A DNA stretch of 48,187 nt from Bacteroidales bacterium (GTDB taxonomy: Bacteria; Bacteroidota; Bacteroidia; Bacteroidales; UBA10428): NCBI GenBank assembly GCA_016928305.1, contig JAFGKY010000143.1, forward strand, positions 1 to 48,187. The letters run 5' to 3'. The translations under genes were made by a program, and so were the position numbers. Under the pieces are notes generated by a model. It was given only the letters and a program-made list of their open reading frames with translations, ran no database searches and was not told where the DNA came from. Shown here piece by piece: positions 1 through 12,262 of this stretch (position 1 is the first letter of the stretch; each line of letters begins with the position of its first letter).

Positions 1-47
1 CTGAAAATCAGGCTCCCTTTAGGGTCAGGGGTAAACCTGATTTTCAG
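1..47. terminator. Long-loop inverted repeat at window edge
   Basis: A perfect 12-bp inverted repeat (CTGAAAATCAGG at 1-12, complement at 36-47) encloses a 23-nt loop. It lies outside any gene and could end transcription of a gene to the left of the window. There is no clear T-run after either arm, so a role as an intrinsic terminator is only a possibility. Confidence 0.35.
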
Positions 48-76
48 CTATTCGTGAATCTTTGACTTTTCGGAGC

Positions 77-124
77 AGATTCAAGATCTAAGATTGAAGA
101 ATTAAGATCAAAGATTCAAGATCT
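77..124. repeat. 13-bp direct repeat in AT-rich spacer
   Basis: AGATTCAAGATCT occurs at 77-89 and again at 112-124, with related AAGATTGAAGA/TTAAGATCAAAGA text between. This is low-complexity intergenic sequence downstream of ligA; no gene is visible in 1-235. Confidence 0.5.
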
Positions 125-235
125 TAAAATCAAAATTGAGTTAGCTCCGAATAGTATCTTTGAAAATTTTCAGCAACTTTTTACCGCAATCCTAAGGAAA
201 ATTCGCATTAAATCGGTTAGTTTGACAAATTACGA

Positions 236-2362
<2,127 letters not shown>

Positions 2363-2420
2363 TTATTGAGATATTTATTAAGGTTATAATATGTTGAATA
2401 GGTAATACTTATATACATGA

Positions 2421-2450
2421 TTGCTGTGTCAGTATTTTTGCATAACTTTG
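2421..2450 (+). promoter_or_regulatory. Bacteroidota-type promoter of the acyl-activating fusion gene
   Basis: TTG at 2421-2423 and TAACTTTG at 2443-2450 are separated by 19 bp, matching the -33/-7 pattern of Bacteroidota primary-sigma promoters. Transcription would begin near 2457, leaving a leader of roughly 15 nt before the ATG at 2473. Confidence 0.6.
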
Positions 2451-2472
2451 CGACTAATTTACACAGTAGGTT

Positions 2473-4932
2473 ATGCGAATTCTGATTGATCGAGGGAAAA
2501 AAGAAGCAATAACAGGAAAGAATATCAACCTGACATACGATGCATTGCTGCGACGGATAAGTTATTTCAATTCAGTTCTCGGAAAGATATCCGGTAATCG
2601 TATTGCTATTTTTTCCGACAATAAACCCGAATGGGTAATAGCGTTTTATGCCATCTGGAAGGGAAAAGGCATTGCGGTTCCGGTTGATGCTCTTTCGACT
2701 GCACACGATGTTGCTTATATATTGAAAGATGCCAGACCCGATGCAGTTTTTGTTTCTGCTGATAAAAAGTATTTGCTGCAGGACGCTATGAAAGAATCGG
2801 ATTTTTATCCTGCAGTACATGTATTTGAAGAGTTTTGTGATGATGACGGTTCTTATCCAAACGATCGTATTGAGATTGTGAATGATGAAGCAACGGCTGT
2901 TATTCTTTATACTTCCGGGACCACGGGTAGTCCAAAAGGTGTTATGTTATCATTCAAAAATCTCTTTGCCAATCTTGATGCAGTTTGTCATGATGTCACC
3001 GTATTCACACCTGAAGACAGGGTGATGATACTGCTGCCGTTGCACCATATATTTTCCCTGATGGGCACCATGATAGCACCTCTTTATGTAAGGGCCACAA
3101 TGGTGTTTAATACTTCGCTGGCAGCCGAAGAGATGCTGGCTACCCTGCAGCATTTTAAAGTTACCATTCTGATCGGCGTGCCACGACTGTACCAGCTGCT
3201 ATACAAGGGACTGAATGAAAAAATCAGTCACAGTGTTATAGCAAAGACAATGCTTAACATAGCATCCGTGATAAACTCATTGAAATTCTCAAGATTTCTT
3301 TTTGCCACTGTGCATAAAAAATTCGGTGGCTCAATTAAATATATGGTCTCGGGAGGAGCTGCTATTGAGGCAAAAATTGTCAGCTTTTTTATGCATCTTG
3401 GCTTTGAGATACTCGAAGGCTATGGGATGACCGAAACTGCTCCTATGATTACCTTTACACGTCCGGGAACCGTGAAACCTGGTATACCAGGTCAACCTCT
3501 CAACAGTGTTCGTGTTGAAATCAGGGAAGAAGAGATAGTTGTATCCGGTGATGTGGTGATGCAGGGATATTATAATAAACCCGGGGAAACAGATGAAGTG
3601 CTTAAAGACGGATGGCTTTATACAGGCGATCTGGGTTTTGTTGATGAACAGGGTTATTTGAATATCACCGGAAGGAAGAAGGATATTATTGTGCTTCCGA
3701 ACGGAAAGAATATTAATCCTTCAGAACTCGAAGAGATGCTTGTCTTGAATTACAAAGAAGTTAAGGAATGTGGTGTGTTTTTAAAAGACGGAGCCTTGCA
3801 TGCCATCGTTCTGCCTGATTTCAAGGTATTGAATGAAATGGGAATTAAGGATCTTGAGCAGCATATTAAATGGAATATTATTGATGTTTTTAACCGGTCG
3901 GTCTCTCCTTTTAAAAAGATATTGAAATTTCATATTACAGGAACAGAATTGCCTAAAACACGCCTTGGAAAAATAAAGCGATTTGCCCTGGAAGAAATGA
4001 TATCGGAAAAGAAAGACAGCCATGTTAGTGAACCAGTTACCCATGAATATCAGGTATTAAAGAAATTTCTGGAAGATGAAACACAGCAAACCGTTCTTCC
4101 TCATCATCATATAGAGCTTGACCTGGCACTTGATTCCCTGGGCAAGGTGAGCCTTTCTGCCTTTATAGACACTGCATTTGGCGTAGATATCAAAGAAGAC
4201 AGTCTGGCAGATTTTGGTTCCGTTGAAAAGCTTGCCGAATTTGTTACCACAAAAAAAACAAAACTAAGTCTTGAGGGAATAAACTGGTCTAAAATCCTTC
4301 AGGAGAAGGTGCATTTCCGGTTGCCAAAATCAGGCCTTATGCATAATATGTTTAAAACCCTTTCCCGTATGTTTCTTCGTCTCTCGGTCAGGATGAAGGT
4401 CGAAGGACTGGAAAACCTGCCTGACTTTCCCTGTATCATTGCTCCAAATCATCAAAGCTCTCTGGATGGTTTCCTGGTTGCTTCATTTTTTAAAAGGAAA
4501 TTCATGAAAAAGACATTTGTTTATGCTAAAGAACGCCATTTTCGAAATCCTTTTCTCCGGTTCCTGGCTCACCGGAGTAACATCATACTGGTTGATATAA
4601 ATAAGGACCTGAAATTGTCGATACAAAAGCTTGCCGAAGTACTGAAAAAGGGTAAAAATCTGATGATTTTTCCCGAAGGGACCAGAACACTCAATGGAAA
4701 AATAGGCGATTTCAAACAGACCTTTGCCATTCTAAGTCACGAATTAAAGATACCGGTAATTCCTGTTGCTATTCGTGGATCATATGATATTATGCCTTCG
4801 GGATCAAGATTTCCGCGATTATTTAAAAAAGTAACCGTATCATTTCTCACACCTGTTTATCCCGAAAATCACACATATGAATCCCTCAGGAATATTGTAT
4901 ACCAGCATGTAGCAGGAAAGCTTGGCGATTAG
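2473..4932 (+). CDS. Acyl-CoA/ACP synthetase - acyl carrier - acyltransferase fusion
   Basis: One 819-residue chain carries three activities. Residues 1 to about 505 are an ANL-superfamily adenylating enzyme: P-loop YTSGTTGSPKG (146-156), GYGMTE (316-321), YTGD (383-386) and the C-terminal catalytic lysine in TRLGK (Lys500). Residues about 520-595 look like an acyl carrier domain with the phosphopantetheine serine in LDSLG (Ser555). Residues about 630-800 are a PlsC/LPLAT acyltransferase with NHQSSLD (His660-x4-Asp665) and FPEGTR (733-738). All active-site residues are present. By family knowledge it would activate a fatty acid and pass it to a lysophospholipid or similar acceptor, as E. coli Aas does; the internal carrier and the reversed domain order differ from Aas. 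Substrate and acceptor are inferred. It probably acts at the inner face of the cytoplasmic membrane. Confidence 0.9.
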   Translation: MRILIDRGKKEAITGKNINLTYDALLRRISYFNSVLGKISGNRIAIFSDNKPEWVIAFYAIWKGKGIAVPVDALSTAHDVAYILKDARPDAVFVSADKKYLLQDAMKESDFYPAVHVFEEFCDDDGSYPNDRIEIVNDEATAVILYTSGTTGSPKGVMLSFKNLFANLDAVCHDVTVFTPEDRVMILLPLHHIFSLMGTMIAPLYVRATMVFNTSLAAEEMLATLQHFKVTILIGVPRLYQLLYKGLNEKISHSVIAKTMLNIASVINSLKFSRFLFATVHKKFGGSIKYMVSGGAAIEAKIVSFFMHLGFEILEGYGMTETAPMITFTRPGTVKPGIPGQPLNSVRVEIREEEIVVSGDVVMQGYYNKPGETDEVLKDGWLYTGDLGFVDEQGYLNITGRKKDIIVLPNGKNINPSELEEMLVLNYKEVKECGVFLKDGALHAIVLPDFKVLNEMGIKDLEQHIKWNIIDVFNRSVSPFKKILKFHITGTELPKTRLGKIKRFALEEMISEKKDSHVSEPVTHEYQVLKKFLEDETQQTVLPHHHIELDLALDSLGKVSLSAFIDTAFGVDIKEDSLADFGSVEKLAEFVTTKKTKLSLEGINWSKILQEKVHFRLPKSGLMHNMFKTLSRMFLRLSVRMKVEGLENLPDFPCIIAPNHQSSLDGFLVASFFKRKFMKKTFVYAKERHFRNPFLRFLAHRSNIILVDINKDLKLSIQKLAEVLKKGKNLMIFPEGTRTLNGKIGDFKQTFAILSHELKIPVIPVAIRGSYDIMPSGSRFPRLFKKVTVSFLTPVYPENHTYESLRNIVYQHVAGKLGD

Positions 4933-4960
4933 AAACGTTGCAGGTAATGTTTCTTTTATT

Positions 4961-5914
4961 TTATTCTTCTTCTTCTGAGCAAAACGTAACCTTCAGCACA
5001 ACGGGTTCTCCGTTTGCTGCACCATTATCGGGATCGGCAGGCTTTCCGGATGTTATGACCTCCCAGAGTTTGATATCTGGGTAACGTATACTAAGCAGGG
5101 ATGACACGAGCGAAAAGGATTTGGGACCCTGAGGCATAATCACTACTTCGTGATTCAATCGTAAATCAAGACACCGGGACGTGAGCATTGAATTAATACT
5201 TTCCGGCTCAAGTGCTTCATAGTGGATTATATGGTTTTTATCAATTACCCTAAGCAGTTCTTTGTTGTTTTGCAGAACCGACGCAGTATATTCCGGATCA
5301 TTTTTGTTTTCCGGAATAAATGCCGTGATTGAGGCTGGTTTCAGTTTATGTATTAATTCCTTGGTTGACTTATAGGAATTGTCAAGACCGGCCACCAAAG
5401 CGATCGGTTTTCGATTCTTCACATGGTCTTTAGAGAGTATCATAGGACCCAGGTATTTAATGGTATTCTTCTGGTTTTCCTTATTGAATTTTTTGGGCGT
5501 ATAGGAAAAGAATACGGTGACTTTCTTTGCGTGAAAATCATTTCGGGTTATGCTTTCCAGAATGGAAGCAAACCATAATTTTGGCATACAGGAATAATCA
5601 ACCAACAGGGAGACTTCCTTTTTATAGGAAAGATTGCAGATCGACTGTATAAGATTCTCGACTTCTTCAGGTTTATCGGGTGATGCCTTAAATGCTGCAA
5701 ATCCCATTGCAGTGAAATCAGCTTCATGTTTATAACGCAATTTGGAATGATCATCTTCAGAAAAAGAAATCATATATTTTTTGGCATGAGAAGCAAAACC
5801 CATGCCGGAAAGGTAGGTAGACCGTGTTTGGTAACCGGAAGCAGCGATAAAAAAATCAATCTTTTCATGCCGAAGCTCCAGGGGATTAACTTGACAAATC
5901 TGTGCCAGCTCCAT
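4961..5914 (-). CDS. Conserved-looking protein of unknown function, 317 residues
   Basis: I do not recognise this protein. It is soluble (no signal peptide or membrane segment) and seems to hold two alpha/beta parts. The first contains FFIAASGYQTRSTYL (21-35), with a glycine-rich turn after a hydrophobic strand, and VDYSCMPKLWFASIL (105-119). The second begins at IALVAGLDNSYKST (171-184) and includes MPQGPKSFSL (260-269). The strand-turn-helix pattern suggests a Rossmann-like nucleotide or ligand-sensing fold; this is inference only. It ends in an acidic tail (EEEE). It is convergent with the acyltransferase fusion gene (28-bp gap) and appears monocistronic, so context gives no role. Confidence 0.8.
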   Translation of the reverse strand: MELAQICQVNPLELRHEKIDFFIAASGYQTRSTYLSGMGFASHAKKYMISFSEDDHSKLRYKHEADFTAMGFAAFKASPDKPEEVENLIQSICNLSYKKEVSLLVDYSCMPKLWFASILESITRNDFHAKKVTVFFSYTPKKFNKENQKNTIKYLGPMILSKDHVKNRKPIALVAGLDNSYKSTKELIHKLKPASITAFIPENKNDPEYTASVLQNNKELLRVIDKNHIIHYEALEPESINSMLTSRCLDLRLNHEVVIMPQGPKSFSLVSSLLSIRYPDIKLWEVITSGKPADPDNGAANGEPVVLKVTFCSEEEE

Positions 5915-6058
5915 CTATTATAATATCATTGATAGGGTTAATGAATCCATTGCATTCTTCAATACGTTTACCCTGTTGGAATTGTTTTCATGTTTTGACA
6001 TATTGCTTATTCCGGTAGGTAAAAGTAAATTTATACCGGATATTTTTATCGGCAACCG

Positions 6059-8632
6059 TTATTGTATAAATAGCTTTTCGTGAAATTGGATAGTCGCGTT
6101 ATTCATTTTCAGCAGATAAATTCCTTTGTGTATGTTACCAATGTCTAATGTGTTTATTCCCGTGTTCAGGTTAATGGTTTTCTTAAACAGACAGGCGCCC
6201 GTCAGACTGAAAATCTCTACCTGTAACATTTCAGAAGGCATTCCGGGGTTCTGAATGAACAACATTCCTGTGGAAGGATTCGGGTATACCGATAGGGTTT
6301 CAATGGGTGAATTCGAAGGCAATCCATTTGTTCCGTATTGTGCCAGAATGGTCTCTTCTCCAACCAGGTGATCAAGATTCATAATAAGCTGTCCTCCGGT
6401 TACCGTGACGTCATAGTATGATTCGTGGGGCATGCCCGGGATGTCAACAATAACAATATAACCACCATCGGATATATCGTAAAAAGCGAAATTGCCAAAA
6501 TCATCTGTAGTGGTATAAGCTATTACATTATCGTTACTTTTTGCCTTGCCAACCAGTACCACATTGGCCTTTCTCACCGGTTTGGCCTGTATGGAAAAGG
6601 ATGATTTGAATATATTGGTGGTGTCGGATTCGAAAACCAGTCCTCCCAGGGCAGATGTTCCGGTTATGACCGGCACTTCCTTCAGGAAAATATCGATGTC
6701 GATGAGTGGTTCTGATGTCCTGATCATTATCGGATTCGCATCGACCCAATTGGATGCACTGGGATAATAGGTAGGAACAACATCCGGATTTGCTCCCAGA
6801 TCGGGATTTGCATATATAATATAACGTCCATACGGAATGTCTTTCAGGTAGTATTCCCCGTTGGCGTTTATCAGTGTTGAGTCAGACAGGGGTGACCGCT
6901 GAAAACGTGTAAAGCCATACACTTTAACCATACCTCCCGGCATGGGAGAACCATCCGGATTCCAAACATGACCTGAAATGTTGGTCATATAAGAAAACTT
7001 TGAAACAAATAATCCATTATTTTCAACAGCGTTTACCAAAAGATCTCCCAGCATATTGGCAACACCCGAAAAGCTTCCCTGCAGGTAGAGGTTGCCATAC
7101 GGGTCGGCAAGAATCCTTTGGCCGGTCAGATAACCATCTGCACCATTAAAATTGGCCCTGCCAAATGTTATGTCGCCCGAATAACTGATTTTAACAATAT
7201 AAAAACCACCGAATCCAGCCGCATCAGCAAAAGTGATACTTTCGTATGTCATATCGTTTAGAAGACTTCCAAGGATATAAGTCGATCCGAAACGGTCAAA
7301 AGTTACCGAACTTAGCCAATCATCACTAACAGCGTTGCCACTATGAACCCATTGTATGGAACCATCCTCATTATTTAGCCTTAACGCTAATAAATCACGT
7401 GTTCCCTCCATAGCATTTGGTCGTGTATTTGCATTACTGAGAACCGATGCTCCCATATAATGTGTGACCAGAGTAATATTTCCAAGCATATCGGTCATGA
7501 GAAATGAATTTTTTCCGGGATTATTGAAAGACACCAGTTGAATATCAATGTCTTTCAACCATTCAATTCCCCCTTCGGGATTGAGCTTAGAGACAAAAAG
7601 GTTATGAGCACCTGAAAAGTTAATAAGTGAACAAGTATCGGCAGAAAGCATAAAGCTGTTAGATATTCCGGTAACGTAAGCATTTCCTCCCATATCCGTT
7701 GAGAGTCCATCGATAAAATCTGTCATATTTCCACCAAACCGCTTTGCCCATATAAAATCACCGGTGTAACTTATTTTAGCAACATATGCAGACGTACTGG
7801 AATCTCCCGGAATTATACTTGCGTTAAAATAATAATCCCTGTCTCCCTGATATTCACCTGCAATTAGAATACCATCAAGCGTCGGGATTAAGAAACGGCT
7901 GTATATCTGGGTATATCCAGCTCCTGCCTCAAACGGACATGTCCTGATCCAATCCAGTGCCCCAAATGGACTAAATCGTGAAACAAAGAGAAAAGTAGCC
8001 GGATCCTCTCCAACTATATACTCATGTCCTACAAATAGTGTATCGGCTGTGAAATAGCCTGTACAATATACGGTTCCGTTACGATCGATGACTATATCGG
8101 TACCTGTTACTTCAGGTATTTTAAAACTCACCGGCCTGAACATGCGTACCCAGATAATACGGCCGGTTTTGGCTATGGTGAATACAAGTAGTTTTTCCTC
8201 TGTGCTCTCAAGCGGAAAAATGTATTTACCCATTATTATTTCGGGAGTGTTCTTGATTTTACAGAGCACTCCGATTTCTCCGTGTTCATTAATGACAACT
8301 TTAACCGGTTCAACCTGAGAGTTGGAAATCGTCCCATACACACTTTGTGCCCACATAATTCCTCCGGCTGAATTGTATTTTACAACATACATACTGCTTG
8401 TTTCACTATAGGGAGAACCATTGACCCAGACATTTCCAAATCTCAGTGTGGAATCAGTGAAGGTTCCTATAGAAACAACATTACCAAGGGTATCTGAGGC
8501 AGATGAAATTATGGTAGCATTTCCGGATGTCTTTACCCATTTCCATTGCGGTTCCTGACAACGTAACGAACGCATTGCTACCATTGTGATAGCAGCGATC
8601 ATTATAGAAACTGTAATGAGTTTTGTTTTCAT
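6059..8632 (-). CDS. T9SS-exported propeller protein with Cna-B-like domains
   Basis: This 857-residue protein is predicted to be exported through the Sec system (hydrophobic segment about 5-20, likely cleavage near RSLRCQ) and then by the type IX secretion system. The T9SS type A sorting domain covers about the last 75 residues, from LSVYPNPSTG to the C-terminus. Residues about 30-545 are repeats of the SBBP/beta-propeller type, each with a pattern like YVVKYNSAGGIMWA. Two carboxypeptidase-regulatory-like beta domains follow (from ISGHVWNPDG and from ALGGLVF). Such proteins are found at the cell surface or in the medium, as adhesins or binding scaffolds; no catalytic motif was seen. It is on the same strand as the downstream phosphatase hybrid's neighbourhood but separated by 184 bp, so it may be transcribed alone. 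Confidence 0.85.
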   Translation of the reverse strand: MKTKLITVSIMIAAITMVAMRSLRCQEPQWKWVKTSGNATIISSASDTLGNVVSIGTFTDSTLRFGNVWVNGSPYSETSSMYVVKYNSAGGIMWAQSVYGTISNSQVEPVKVVINEHGEIGVLCKIKNTPEIIMGKYIFPLESTEEKLLVFTIAKTGRIIWVRMFRPVSFKIPEVTGTDIVIDRNGTVYCTGYFTADTLFVGHEYIVGEDPATFLFVSRFSPFGALDWIRTCPFEAGAGYTQIYSRFLIPTLDGILIAGEYQGDRDYYFNASIIPGDSSTSAYVAKISYTGDFIWAKRFGGNMTDFIDGLSTDMGGNAYVTGISNSFMLSADTCSLINFSGAHNLFVSKLNPEGGIEWLKDIDIQLVSFNNPGKNSFLMTDMLGNITLVTHYMGASVLSNANTRPNAMEGTRDLLALRLNNEDGSIQWVHSGNAVSDDWLSSVTFDRFGSTYILGSLLNDMTYESITFADAAGFGGFYIVKISYSGDITFGRANFNGADGYLTGQRILADPYGNLYLQGSFSGVANMLGDLLVNAVENNGLFVSKFSYMTNISGHVWNPDGSPMPGGMVKVYGFTRFQRSPLSDSTLINANGEYYLKDIPYGRYIIYANPDLGANPDVVPTYYPSASNWVDANPIMIRTSEPLIDIDIFLKEVPVITGTSALGGLVFESDTTNIFKSSFSIQAKPVRKANVVLVGKAKSNDNVIAYTTTDDFGNFAFYDISDGGYIVIVDIPGMPHESYYDVTVTGGQLIMNLDHLVGEETILAQYGTNGLPSNSPIETLSVYPNPSTGMLFIQNPGMPSEMLQVEIFSLTGACLFKKTINLNTGINTLDIGNIHKGIYLLKMNNATIQFHEKLFIQ

Positions 8633-8816
8633 TGCGGAATTTATTAATTGATATGATTTCAGAGGACTGATCGTTACTGGTCAACAGTTTAAAGTTAATG
8701 CATAAACATTAATAACGCTCATGTTTTCATCCTTTTCATCAAAATGTTTGTTGTTAACCTTTATAACCTGCCGGTTTAAAAGCATTGATCCGCCCGACAG
8801 TTTAGTTGGTTATTGC

Positions 8817-11800
8817 CTAACTAATTCTCACTCCCATTACCATAATATCATCAACCTGATCATCATCTCCCCGCCATTCTTCTATTGTATCATCCAGTAT
8901 TTTCTTTTGCTCATCCATGGATTTACTGTGTATCTCTAACAGCATTTCTCGAAAATTGTTGGTTTTGAATTTTTTATGATCCGGTCCCCCGAATTGGTCA
9001 GCATAACCATCCGAGAACATATAGATGATATCACCGGCATGCAACTGGAAAAGGTTGTTGGTAAAGTGATATTCCTTTGAGAAGTGTATGCCAATAGGCA
9101 TTTTATCGCCCTTATAAACAATCATTTCATTGTTGGTAACGAGTAAAAGCGGATTGTATGCGCCGGCAAACTGCCCCTCGAGGGTTTCTGTGTCAATGAT
9201 ACACAGGGCCATATCCATTCCATCCTTTGCTTCATCTTTTTTACCGGTTTGAGAAAGCGTCTGTTTAATATTTTCCCTTAGCTGATTCAGTATGTTGGCA
9301 GCCGTAAAAGTATCAAGTGTAGTCACAATTTCATTTAGCAGGGAGACTCCGAGCATGCTCATAAAAGCTCCCGGAACTCCATGCCCGGTACAATCAGCGG
9401 CTACGACAATGATTTTTTTGCCCTTTGTACTGATCCAGTAAAAATCACCACTTACGATATCGCGTGGTTTGAACAGAATAAAATAATCCTTCAGGTGTGA
9501 CTTTATGGTTTCCTCATCCGGCAATACAGCTGCCTGAATACGCTGGGCATACATTATGCTATCGGTAATTTCGCGGTTAATTTCGGCTATATGATCACGT
9601 TGTCTTTCGATTTCCAGGGTTCTTTCTTTTACCTTTTGTGCCAGCACTTTCTTATCATGCTGGAGTTTGCGTACCCGTATTCTTACAAACGCATATATAA
9701 GCCCGATTCCAAACAGAACTTCAAGAGCATAAAACCAACCGGTTTTCCATATAGGAGGTTTTATACTGAAAGAATAACTTGCCGGTTCAGACCAGATACC
9801 ATCGCAATTTGAGGCTTTCACCAAAAAAGTATAATCGCCGTGCGGCAACTTTTGATAAGGATGTGTGATGGTTCCGGCTAATACTTCAGACCAGCTATCA
9901 TCATAACCTTCGAGTTTATATTGATAACGGTTTTTAGCGGTATTGGAATAATGCAATCCGACATATTCAAAAATGAAATTATTCTTGTTGTACGGTAATA
10001 TGAGATTTCCCGGCAGACCTGTCACACTGTCGGTATAGGATGCATAGTTGAAAATATTGGTACTGTCATTGTAAAATTTAACTCCGGTAATATACAAACG
10101 GGGAGGGAAAGTCTCTGGTTTATCCATTTCCGGATTATATTTAACCAGGCCACCCACAGTACCGATCCATACATTGTTGTATTCATCAACCGATACGGCT
10201 TTCAGGTATGTTTCCAGCGGAGTAAATCCATCCACTCCCGAATAACTGTAAAACCTATCCGACCCGGCATCAAGCCGGCTCAATCCTTTTTCGTGCCCGA
10301 TCCATATACTACCCCGGTGATCTCTCTCAACAAACATAATGGAATTTGAAAGCAAACCATCCGAAACAGTGAAGGTCGAAAGACTGAAAGAACCGTCAGG
10401 TCTCATCGTTATTTTGTTAAGGCCATCATCCGTTGCAATCCAGGAAATCCCTGATGAATCAAGGTAAACATCATTGCAGCTGTTATTGGAAAGTCCTTCT
10501 GAAGAAGTTATGGTCAGACTGTTCCTGCCTATTACCTGAACACCTTCCGAGGTGCAAACCCAAAGGTTGTCTTCATCATCAATATCAATAGCACGTATAT
10601 CTTTGTCAGCGAGGGTTATATAGATACCTGGAAAAAAATACCTGCCCTTATAAAACTCACATATACCGTAATATTCTGCGAGGATTAATTTATTTTGCCG
10701 GTCGACGACAATATCGTTTATGGAATTTACATTCTCCCTAGTTCGTTCCCATTTTGGATTCCGGAATGTATGAAAACGTAACCCGGAATAACCTGTAACA
10801 CCATAGTAAGTGCCAAACCACAAATGTCCTTCATGATCAGAGGTTATTTTAAAAATGGTAAGATAATTTGCAGGTAAACCATCTTTTTCATCAAATTTCC
10901 GTAATTTACCATCGGGTGATATCCGGAACGGGCCTGTATAAGTTCCTCCCCATACATTACCTTCCCGGTCAACGTGTGTGCAAAGAACAGCCTTCCCGGG
11001 TAAACCAAAATCCGTATCGTATATTTCAAAAGGTTTCTTACCCATTTTCGATATGCCTCCGCCCGTACCCATCCAGACGTTTCCGTCGGAATCCGTCATT
11101 ATTTTATAAACATTGTTATCAGGAAGATTATTTTGGGTTGTTATATTCCTTACCCGATCTTGTGAAACAATATATACTCCCTCCATCTGCGATTTTGCCC
11201 AAATTGCATGATTTTTATCCTCGGTCATTTCGAGAATAGTTGTTTTATTCAGGCTATGACCGGCAATCGAAACGAAGCGGGCATTTTCTAATCGCGCAAT
11301 CCCGGCCTTCTCCAAACCAATCCACAGGTTACCCTCATGGTCTTCAAACAAACAGGTAACCGAATTACCCGGCAAACCATCGCGTGTGGTAAAGTTAACC
11401 AGGCCATTACTATCGTAACGATATATTCCGTTCTCCCAGGTGCCGATCCATAAAATACCCTGCTTGTCCTGAAGCAGGCAAATGATATAAATCCCGGGCA
11501 ATATATTGCCTATGGTATAGGTTCCGTCTTTGTTCTTACGCAACAGGTCAAGTCCGTTTGATGTACCGGCAAATATGTTGTTCGCGTTATCCAGCCAGTG
11601 GCAGACAATAGTATTGTGAGAAAGTCCGTCCTCTGTGGTAAATGTCCTTATGGTATTATCCTTTATTCTTGAGATCCCGTTGTCGGAATAACACCAGATA
11701 GCATTATCATGGTCTTCAAAAACGCGCCTTATAAGATTATCCGCCAGCCCCTGGTCCTTATCCTTGTATGACCATTTTCCATTTTCATATACAGCAATTC

Positions 11801-12122
11801 CGCCCCCCAGTGTCCCGACCCATATCCTGCCCTGGCTGTCTTCCATTATGCATTCAATTTCAATGAAAGGCAGACCATCCTGGATACCGTAATTAATAAA
11901 ATGATATCCGTCATAACGGCTGACACCAACCTGGGTTGCGAACCACATGTAACCTCGTTTGTCCTGAATGATATCACTGATCACATTGGAAGGTAGCCCG
12001 TCACGGATATCATAATTATCAAGCTGCAGTTCCTGTGAATCAATATTTCCTGCAGGCAATAAGAAAATCCATATTGCCAGTGAGCGTATAAAAATCTGAT
12101 ATTCCCTGAATGTGTGAAACAC
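8817..12122 (-). CDS. Two-component-type propeller sensor with SpoIIE-family PP2C phosphatase output
   Basis: The 1101-residue protein starts with a short hydrophobic signal and then about 14 two-component-regulator propeller repeats (pattern DGLPSNVISDIIQDKRGYMWFAT). A Y_Y_Y domain follows (about 720-785), then one membrane helix (about 790-812, WFYALEVLFGIGLIYAF), a short coiled coil, and a cytoplasmic SpoIIE/PP2C phosphatase domain (about 850-1101). The phosphatase metal motifs are present: GDFYW (about 891), DCTGHG (about 914), FSDGYADQ (about 1037) and a late DDQVDD. In related Bacteroidota hybrid sensors the same periplasmic module senses sugars and drives a histidine kinase. Here it should instead control dephosphorylation of a protein partner, possibly an anti-sigma antagonist. 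No STAS partner is encoded in the window. Confidence 0.9.
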   Translation of the reverse strand: MFHTFREYQIFIRSLAIWIFLLPAGNIDSQELQLDNYDIRDGLPSNVISDIIQDKRGYMWFATQVGVSRYDGYHFINYGIQDGLPFIEIECIMEDSQGRIWVGTLGGGIAVYENGKWSYKDKDQGLADNLIRRVFEDHDNAIWCYSDNGISRIKDNTIRTFTTEDGLSHNTIVCHWLDNANNIFAGTSNGLDLLRKNKDGTYTIGNILPGIYIICLLQDKQGILWIGTWENGIYRYDSNGLVNFTTRDGLPGNSVTCLFEDHEGNLWIGLEKAGIARLENARFVSIAGHSLNKTTILEMTEDKNHAIWAKSQMEGVYIVSQDRVRNITTQNNLPDNNVYKIMTDSDGNVWMGTGGGISKMGKKPFEIYDTDFGLPGKAVLCTHVDREGNVWGGTYTGPFRISPDGKLRKFDEKDGLPANYLTIFKITSDHEGHLWFGTYYGVTGYSGLRFHTFRNPKWERTRENVNSINDIVVDRQNKLILAEYYGICEFYKGRYFFPGIYITLADKDIRAIDIDDEDNLWVCTSEGVQVIGRNSLTITSSEGLSNNSCNDVYLDSSGISWIATDDGLNKITMRPDGSFSLSTFTVSDGLLSNSIMFVERDHRGSIWIGHEKGLSRLDAGSDRFYSYSGVDGFTPLETYLKAVSVDEYNNVWIGTVGGLVKYNPEMDKPETFPPRLYITGVKFYNDSTNIFNYASYTDSVTGLPGNLILPYNKNNFIFEYVGLHYSNTAKNRYQYKLEGYDDSWSEVLAGTITHPYQKLPHGDYTFLVKASNCDGIWSEPASYSFSIKPPIWKTGWFYALEVLFGIGLIYAFVRIRVRKLQHDKKVLAQKVKERTLEIERQRDHIAEINREITDSIMYAQRIQAAVLPDEETIKSHLKDYFILFKPRDIVSGDFYWISTKGKKIIVVAADCTGHGVPGAFMSMLGVSLLNEIVTTLDTFTAANILNQLRENIKQTLSQTGKKDEAKDGMDMALCIIDTETLEGQFAGAYNPLLLVTNNEMIVYKGDKMPIGIHFSKEYHFTNNLFQLHAGDIIYMFSDGYADQFGGPDHKKFKTNNFREMLLEIHSKSMDEQKKILDDTIEEWRGDDDQVDDIMVMGVRIS

Positions 12123-12262
12123 AAAAGGGTTAATTAAGGTTAAACAGTGAAAGCGCTATAGCGCAATTAAGGATAAAGCTATTAATTGTTGAATAAAATA
12201 GCAATAATCAGGATTAAATTCTATAAACAATTTAAAGGGGTTAACGCAGATGATGAAAACAA

